Assembly (NCBI GenBank): GCA_017965685.1 | Contig: JAGCPM010000218.1 | Coordinates: 1-9,857 of the forward strand | Length of the DNA: 9,857 nt | Direction of reading: 5' to 3' | Source of the DNA: Kiritimatiellia bacterium | Lineage (GTDB): Bacteria; Verrucomicrobiota; Kiritimatiellia; RFP12; UBA1067 | In this document: piece by piece, positions 5,961-9,857 of the stretch | Numbering within the stretch: position 1 is the first letter of the stretch | How the letters are laid out: every line of letters starts with the position of its first letter | Translations under genes and position numbers: made by a program | The notes under the pieces: generated by a model | What the model was told of the DNA's origin: nothing | Seen by the model: only the letters and a program-made list of their open reading frames with translations | Database searches by the model: none

Positions 5961-7022
5961 ATGGATAGGCTTGCATATCTCACGCGAAGGCTGCTGCTGA
6001 CGATACCAACGTTCATCGGCATCACGATAGTTTGCTTCACCCTTACGCGCTTTCTGCCCGGCGGCCCGGTCGAAATGCGCATGATGAGGATGAAAGGCAT
6101 GGCTGCGGCCGGCGGCGGCGAAGGCGGAGCCGCGGGAGCCGCGGCCGCTTCGCAGGTCTCTGACGAATACCGCAAGGAGCTCGAGGCGCAGTTCGGCTTC
6201 GACAAACCCATATACCGCCAGTATTGGGACTGGATGGTCGTGAACAGGATGGGCATGAACCTGCCAAGCTACGACTATCCCAACAAGACCGCATGGCAGC
6301 TCATCAAGAGCCGCATTCCGATATCCCTCTGGTTCGGCCTGGCTTCGTTCCTTCTCACCTACATGATATGCATACCGCTGGGAATCGCGAAGGCGCTAAA
6401 GCACCGACAGGGATTCGATGCGGTATCTTCCTTCGTCGTGTTCGTCGCCTACGCGGTGCCGAGCTTCGCGCTCGCGATGATGCTCAAGATGTTCTTCTGC
6501 GGCACGGTCGAGGGTCTGGGCGACATATTCCCGCTCGGCGGAATCTCCAGCGATTTCGACATCGACCCCACGTGGTGGGTGTGGTTCAAGGACAGGGCCT
6601 GGCACATGGCGCTTCCGATAGCGTGCTACGTGGCGGGATCCTTCGCGATGCTGACCCTGCTCATGAAGAACTCGCTCCTGGACCAGATTTCCGCCGACTA
6701 CGTGCGCACCGTGATTGCAAAGGGCGGTAGCAGGTCGCGCGCGATATGGCTCCACGCCTTCAGGAACGCGCACATACCCGTCGCCACGGGCTTCGGATCT
6801 ATGATCGGCCTCATATTCGTGGGCTCGATCATAATAGAGAACATTTTCGAGATACCGGGCATGGGACGCCTTTCGTGGGACGCTCTGATCGGCCGCGACT
6901 ACGCCGTATTCCTCGCCCTTCTCGCGCTGACGGCGAGTTTCCAGCTTGTCGGAAATCTGATTTCCGACATGCTCTACATGCTCATCGACCCCAGAATCGA
7001 CTTCTCAAAGAAACAAGGCTGA
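5961..7022 (+). CDS. ABC transporter permease, YejB-like (peptide/microcin C family)
   Basis: Predicted inner-membrane permease of a peptide/nickel-type (BPD_transp_1) importer; YejABEF imports microcin C and other peptides in E. coli. Its 353 residues start with an N-terminal helix (about 8-30) ending RFLPGGPVE, as in YejB. A Gly/Ala-rich linker (47-64) lies where YejB also has a glycine-rich stretch, followed by FGFDKPIYRQYWDW (78-91). Five further helices run from about 121 on. The ATPase-contact loop DYVRTVIAKGG...HAFRNA spans 247-270, and the C-terminus LIDPRIDFSK is a YejB hallmark. It starts 24 bp after ugd with only a weak ribosome-binding site. The partner permease follows at once. 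No ATPase gene is visible here. Substrate specificity cannot be read from sequence; an oligopeptide is the default guess. Confidence 0.9.
   Translation: MDRLAYLTRRLLLTIPTFIGITIVCFTLTRFLPGGPVEMRMMRMKGMAAAGGGEGGAAGAAAASQVSDEYRKELEAQFGFDKPIYRQYWDWMVVNRMGMNLPSYDYPNKTAWQLIKSRIPISLWFGLASFLLTYMICIPLGIAKALKHRQGFDAVSSFVVFVAYAVPSFALAMMLKMFFCGTVEGLGDIFPLGGISSDFDIDPTWWVWFKDRAWHMALPIACYVAGSFAMLTLLMKNSLLDQISADYVRTVIAKGGSRSRAIWLHAFRNAHIPVATGFGSMIGLIFVGSIIIENIFEIPGMGRLSWDALIGRDYAVFLALLALTASFQLVGNLISDMLYMLIDPRIDFSKKQG
7015..7018 (+). promoter_or_regulatory. Shine-Dalgarno of the YejE-like permease
   Basis: AAGG lies 7 bp before the ATG at 7026, overlapping the final codons of the upstream permease, whose TGA ends only 3 bp before that ATG. 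It supports the start and tight translational coupling of the two permeases. Confidence 0.6.
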
Positions 7023-7025
7023 CCC

Positions 7026-8114
7026 ATGTTCAAACTATCTCCATTGGCCGAGAAACGGTGGCGCTCCTTCAAAAGGATAAAGAGGGCGTGGTGGTCGCTC
7101 ATCGCGCTCGGCGTCATATTCGTGTTTTGCATGCTGGCGGACGTCGTCTGCCCGTGCGATCCCAGGGCGGTCGTTGACACAGCGACGCTCGAGAAGTACC
7201 GCAAGCCAGTGATCGAGCGCTCCTACGACGTGCGCACGGTCAGGTACAATCTGGGCAGCGACGGCTCGATATGGGACTGGGAAGGTCCGAAGGATATCAA
7301 CGAAAACGACTACAACGTGACGCGCACCCCGCGCGAGGGCTATACGAGGGTGTTCATGGAGCCGAAGACTCCGCCAGCCATAACGGAAGAAGAGCTTCCC
7401 GCGCCCGAGATAGCCTTCCCCTTCAGGCCGTGCAAGGAACATCCCTTCGGCATCGACGCCGGCGGCCACGACGTCTACGCACGTGTTGTGCACGGCATGC
7501 GCATTGCGCTGATATTCGGGCTCGTGCTCGCGTTTTGGGCGATGCTTCTGGGACTCGTCATCGGCTCGATAGAGGGCTACTTCGGCGGCACAACCGACAT
7601 TCTCTGCCAGAGATTCACCGAAATATGGTCGGCGGTGCCATTCCTCTACGTAATGATATTCATAGGCTCGACCGTTGGCCGCAGCTTCACCGTGCTTCTG
7701 ATCTGCTACGGTATCTTCAACTGGATAGGCGTATCCTACTACATGCGCGCCGAATTCCTGCGCCTCAGGTCGCGGACGTTCGTGGAGGCCGCGAAATGCC
7801 AGGGTCTTTCGGCGGCGAGGATAATCTTCTCGCACATATTGCCTAACGCGCTCACGCCGCTCATAACACTCTTCCCCTTCCTGCTGATGGGTGCAATGGG
7901 TTCGCTCGCGGCGCTTGACTTCCTCGGCTTCGGACTGCCTCCGATGACGCCCAGCTGCGGCGAACTGATGCAGGAGGCGCAACAGTTCAGGTGGGCATGG
8001 TGGCTCATCCTCTTCCCGGCGCTCGCGCTCTTCATCGTGATGCTCCTCACGGTGCTCGTAGGCGATGGATTGAGAGACGCCTTCGACCCGAGGCAGAAAT
8101 CGAAACTGGAATAG
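7026..8114 (+). CDS. ABC transporter permease, YejE-like
   Basis: Second membrane subunit of the same importer. The 362-residue protein opens with LSPLAEKRWRSFKRIKRAWWSL (5-25 region), a positively charged N-terminus that matches YejE, then TM1 (about 24-41). A long periplasmic segment (about 42-135) is rich in charged and aromatic residues. HPFGIDAGGHDVYARVVHGMRI (139-160) corresponds to the GTDxxGxDVxxR motif of this family. The permease domain follows, with the EAA loop FVEAAKCQGLSAARIIFSHILPN (252-274). LDFLGFGLPPMTPSCGELM (297-315) and a C-terminal GDGLRDAFDPR (346-356) are strongly YejE/OppC-like. It is 3 bp downstream of the first permease and ends in TAG, 31 bp before prfB. Cys-containing CPCDP at 42-46 falls just outside TM1, whose role is unknown. 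Confidence 0.91.
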   Translation: MFKLSPLAEKRWRSFKRIKRAWWSLIALGVIFVFCMLADVVCPCDPRAVVDTATLEKYRKPVIERSYDVRTVRYNLGSDGSIWDWEGPKDINENDYNVTRTPREGYTRVFMEPKTPPAITEEELPAPEIAFPFRPCKEHPFGIDAGGHDVYARVVHGMRIALIFGLVLAFWAMLLGLVIGSIEGYFGGTTDILCQRFTEIWSAVPFLYVMIFIGSTVGRSFTVLLICYGIFNWIGVSYYMRAEFLRLRSRTFVEAAKCQGLSAARIIFSHILPNALTPLITLFPFLLMGAMGSLAALDFLGFGLPPMTPSCGELMQEAQQFRWAWWLILFPALALFIVMLLTVLVGDGLRDAFDPRQKSKLE

Positions 8115-8145
8115 GCCAAAACGCCGATATCGAGGACAAGGGACA

Positions 8146-9300
8146 ATGGCGGAAGAAACGAAGGAAAAGCTCCTAGAGACCGAAGAAGTCCGGCAGAGGA
8201 TAGCAAAGCTCGCAAAGCAGGTCGAGGAGATGTCCGACTACATCAAGATCGGCGAAAGGCGCGAGAAACTTGCAGCCCTCGAAGCCGAGCAAACGAAGCC
8301 GGAATTCTGGAACAGCCAATCGAAGGCGCGCGAGACTATCGCCGCGACGAATGCGGAAAGAGCTTACGTCGTTCCGTTCGATTCTCTCACCAAGACTCTC
8401 GAGGACGCGAAGGTCATGTTCGAGCTCGCCGAGATGGAGGAAGGTGCCGCCCAGCAGTCCGCCCTCAAGGATACTCTCACCGAATGCGAAAAGGCTGACG
8501 GTTTCTTCGCGAAACTGCGCCTGCAGTCTCTCCTCGGCGGCAAGTTCGACGGCTGCAACGTATTCGTGAAACTGCACGCAGGACAAGGCGGGACCGAGGC
8601 CTGCGACTGGGTGCAGATGCTCTACCGCATGTACCAGCGCTATGCCGAGACCCAAGGATGGAAGGTCGAGGAATACGACCAACAGCCGGGCGAAGAGGCG
8701 GGGCTCAAGGATGTCTATTTCCGCGTCGAGGGTCCCTACGCTTTTGGAATGCTCAAGGCCGAGCGCGGCATACACCGCCTCGTAAGGATATCACCCTTCG
8801 ACTCCAACAAGCGCCGCCAGACGAGCTTCGCATCGATGGAAACGGTTGCGGAGATCGACGACGATATCGACGTGGAGATCAAGGACGAAGATTTGCGGAT
8901 AGACACCTACCGCTCCGGCGGCGCCGGCGGCCAACACGTCAACAAGACCGACTCGGCGGTCCGCCTGACCCACTTGCCTACCGGAATCGTGGTCGCATTC
9001 CAGAAGGAGCGCTCGCAGCACATGAACAAGGAGAAGGCGCTGACCATGCTTCGCGCCCAGCTCTACGAGTACTACGAGGATCAAAAAAAGGCCGAAATGG
9101 ACCGATTCTACGGCGCGAAGTCCGAGAACGGCTGGGGAAGCCAGATACGCTCCTACGTATTCTGCCCGTACACGATGGTGAAGGACCTTCGCACCGAATA
9201 TGAGACAAGCGACGTCAACGGAGTCATGGACGGGCACATCCAGCCGTTCATCGAAGCGTGGCTGCAGATGAAGGCTTCGGGAACGGCCAGCGCGAGGTAG
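8146..9300 (+). CDS. prfB: peptide chain release factor 2
   Basis: Recognises UGA and UAA stop codons and triggers release of the finished protein at the ribosome. The 384 residues carry an N-terminal coiled-coil domain (about 5-125), HAGQGGTEACDW (144-155), the SPF stop-codon recognition tripeptide (216-218), RSGGAGGQHVNKTDSAVR (256-273) with the GGQ catalytic motif at 261-263, and GWGSQIRSYV (329-338). The SPF motif distinguishes it from RF1, which has PxT. The region equivalent to the E. coli +1 frameshift site (LRGYLD) reads MSDYIKIGE in one open frame, so no programmed frameshift is used. The gene ends in TAG, which RF2 itself does not read. AAGGG 3 bp and GAGG 10 bp before the ATG are both possible ribosome-binding sites. 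It has no evident link to its transporter neighbours. Confidence 0.97.
   Translation: MAEETKEKLLETEEVRQRIAKLAKQVEEMSDYIKIGERREKLAALEAEQTKPEFWNSQSKARETIAATNAERAYVVPFDSLTKTLEDAKVMFELAEMEEGAAQQSALKDTLTECEKADGFFAKLRLQSLLGGKFDGCNVFVKLHAGQGGTEACDWVQMLYRMYQRYAETQGWKVEEYDQQPGEEAGLKDVYFRVEGPYAFGMLKAERGIHRLVRISPFDSNKRRQTSFASMETVAEIDDDIDVEIKDEDLRIDTYRSGGAGGQHVNKTDSAVRLTHLPTGIVVAFQKERSQHMNKEKALTMLRAQLYEYYEDQKKAEMDRFYGAKSENGWGSQIRSYVFCPYTMVKDLRTEYETSDVNGVMDGHIQPFIEAWLQMKASGTASAR
9294..9297 (+). promoter_or_regulatory. Shine-Dalgarno deciding the GTG start of the DciA-like frame
   Basis: GAGG inside the last codons of prfB is 7 bp before the GTG at 9305, the best-placed initiator for the downstream frame. 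The next in-frame ATG (residue 51) would remove the start of the conserved region, so the GTG is preferred. Confidence 0.6.
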
Positions 9301-9304
9301 CGGG

Positions 9305-9857
9305 GTGGACGGGGACGATTTCTACGGCGAGATCGACGACGGCTATGTCAACGAGTTCGGCGAACGCATACCCAAATACTATCCCGTCGATCCCGAAAAG
9401 CGAGGCCGCCACAAGACCTTCGGTAGCGCGGTGAAGGCCGCCGCGGCCGAACTGATGCACGAAAGGAACCCATTCTTCGATTCGCTTCCCGACGTGTGGA
9501 AGAGCCTTTTCCCGAAGCTGCCCATAAAGCCCGGAAGATACGAGGACGGCAAGATATTCCTCTATGTCCCGAACGCGCCTGCCAATTTCGCGATGCGCCG
9601 CAAGCTGCCGGAAATAAAGAAAGTCCTCTCCGCCCTTCCAAACGCACCGAAGAAAATCGACCTCAGGATGGAGATTCACGCACCCGCCAAAAAAAATTAC
9701 GCGCCATATGCGATCGCCGCGCTGATACTGGCCGCGAGCTGCCGCGCCGCGACCTTCACGCGTTCCCTCGAGCGCGTCAATTCAATGGATCCCATAATGG
9801 CGCAGTCCGTCTACGATTCGAAAGCAGTAATGCTCGTCTACGAATCGCCGCTCGAAA
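9305..9857 (+). CDS. DUF721/DciA-like protein, open frame continuing past the window
   Basis: From GTG 9305 the frame is open for 184 codons to the window end. Residues 1-55 are a charged, low-similarity N-terminus. Residues about 56-125 (FFDSLPDVWKSLFPKLPI, DGKIFLYVPNAPANFAMRRKLPEI, KKIDLRMEI) fit the DUF721 pattern of a Trp-containing helix, strand, helix and final strand. DciA members of this family load or assist the replicative helicase DnaB. The match is by pattern and moderate only. DciA-like proteins would be expected to stop near residue 125-130, but here no stop occurs. The frame instead enters a Lys-containing, hydrophobic segment (129-149) and then a solute-binding-protein-like stretch. 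An 8-A run at 9689-9696 lies at the junction. It starts 4 bp after prfB and is probably co-transcribed with it. Confidence 0.6.
   Translation, partial: MDGDDFYGEIDDGYVNEFGERIPKYYPVDPEKRGRHKTFGSAVKAAAAELMHERNPFFDSLPDVWKSLFPKLPIKPGRYEDGKIFLYVPNAPANFAMRRKLPEIKKVLSALPNAPKKIDLRMEIHAPAKKNYAPYAIAALILAASCRAATFTRSLERVNSMDPIMAQSVYDSKAVMLVYESPLE
9668..9857 (+). CDS. possible start of an ABC solute-binding protein (family 5), inside the DciA-like frame
   Basis: From the in-frame ATG at 9668 the product begins MEIHAPAKKN, then the hydrophobic run YAPYAIAALILAASC and CRAATFTRS, which looks like a Sec signal peptide; LAASC is a weak lipobox. The following SLERVNSMDPIMAQSVYDSK and AVMLVYESPLE resemble the N-terminus of peptide-binding proteins (the LDP...VYE pattern of SBP_bac_5). 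Such a protein would suit the YejB/YejE-like permeases upstream. Only 63 codons are visible and the ATG lacks a good ribosome-binding site: AGG is adjacent to it, with no proper spacer. Treat as an alternative reading of the end of the preceding frame, not as a proven separate gene. Confidence 0.4.
   Translation, partial: MEIHAPAKKNYAPYAIAALILAASCRAATFTRSLERVNSMDPIMAQSVYDSKAVMLVYESPLE

Noticed and set aside
6099..6152. GC-rich Gly/Ala repeat tract in the YejB-like gene as an inserted element
   Set aside because: It codes for a glycine/alanine linker at the same place where E. coli YejB also has a glycine-rich stretch, so it is ordinary for the family.
7035..7982. Minus-strand open frame of 315 codons opposite the YejE-like gene
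   Set aside because: Antisense shadow produced by GC-rich codon bias; the plus-strand gene has clear permease motifs.

Overview
This GC-rich bacterial window is almost fully coding. It holds two divergent gene clusters that start from one 150-bp intergenic region (4416-4565), and both run off the window edges. No rRNA, tRNA, insertion sequence, CRISPR array or convincing terminator was seen. The gene set points to a Gram-negative-type cell with an envelope polysaccharide. I suspect the Planctomycetes-Verrucomicrobia-Chlamydiae group, perhaps a Kiritimatiellae- or Verrucomicrobia-like lineage. The hints are a variant CdsA signature, an animal-like UDP-glucose dehydrogenase and heavy AUA codon use. 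This placement rests on recalled family features, not on a search.

Leftward cluster (minus strand, read from 4415 down to 1): purA (adenylosuccinate synthetase), uppS (undecaprenyl diphosphate synthase), cdsA (phosphatidate cytidylyltransferase), a membrane-anchored CapD/FlaA1-type nucleotide-sugar dehydratase, and the first 135 codons of rsmI (16S rRNA 2'-O-methyltransferase). Spacings are 4 bp, an ATGA overlap, 18 bp and 13 bp, so this reads as one operon. uppS supplies the lipid carrier for peptidoglycan and surface glycans, cdsA supplies CDP-diacylglycerol for phospholipids, and the dehydratase makes a deoxy-sugar nucleotide. The dehydratase lacks the central Rossmann domain of its long relatives.

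Rightward cluster (plus strand, 4566 onward): ugd (UDP-glucose 6-dehydrogenase, eukaryotic type), two YejB/YejE-type ABC peptide-transporter permeases, prfB (release factor 2, without the programmed frameshift), and a DciA/DUF721-like open frame. That last frame runs without a stop into what looks like the signal peptide and N-terminus of a solute-binding protein, so it is either a fusion, an internal start, or a sequence error.

The divergent control region is the most structured non-coding part. The two predicted promoters carry a nearly identical 16-bp block (15/16) over the -10 and start site, in inverted orientation. A perfect 8+8 bp dyad lies between the two -35 boxes. The ugd promoter sits so close to its ATG that the mRNA should be leaderless or nearly so. 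Because ugd and the capD-like gene both act on UDP-sugars, this region could coordinate envelope sugar supply with purine and lipid-carrier synthesis; that link is inference.
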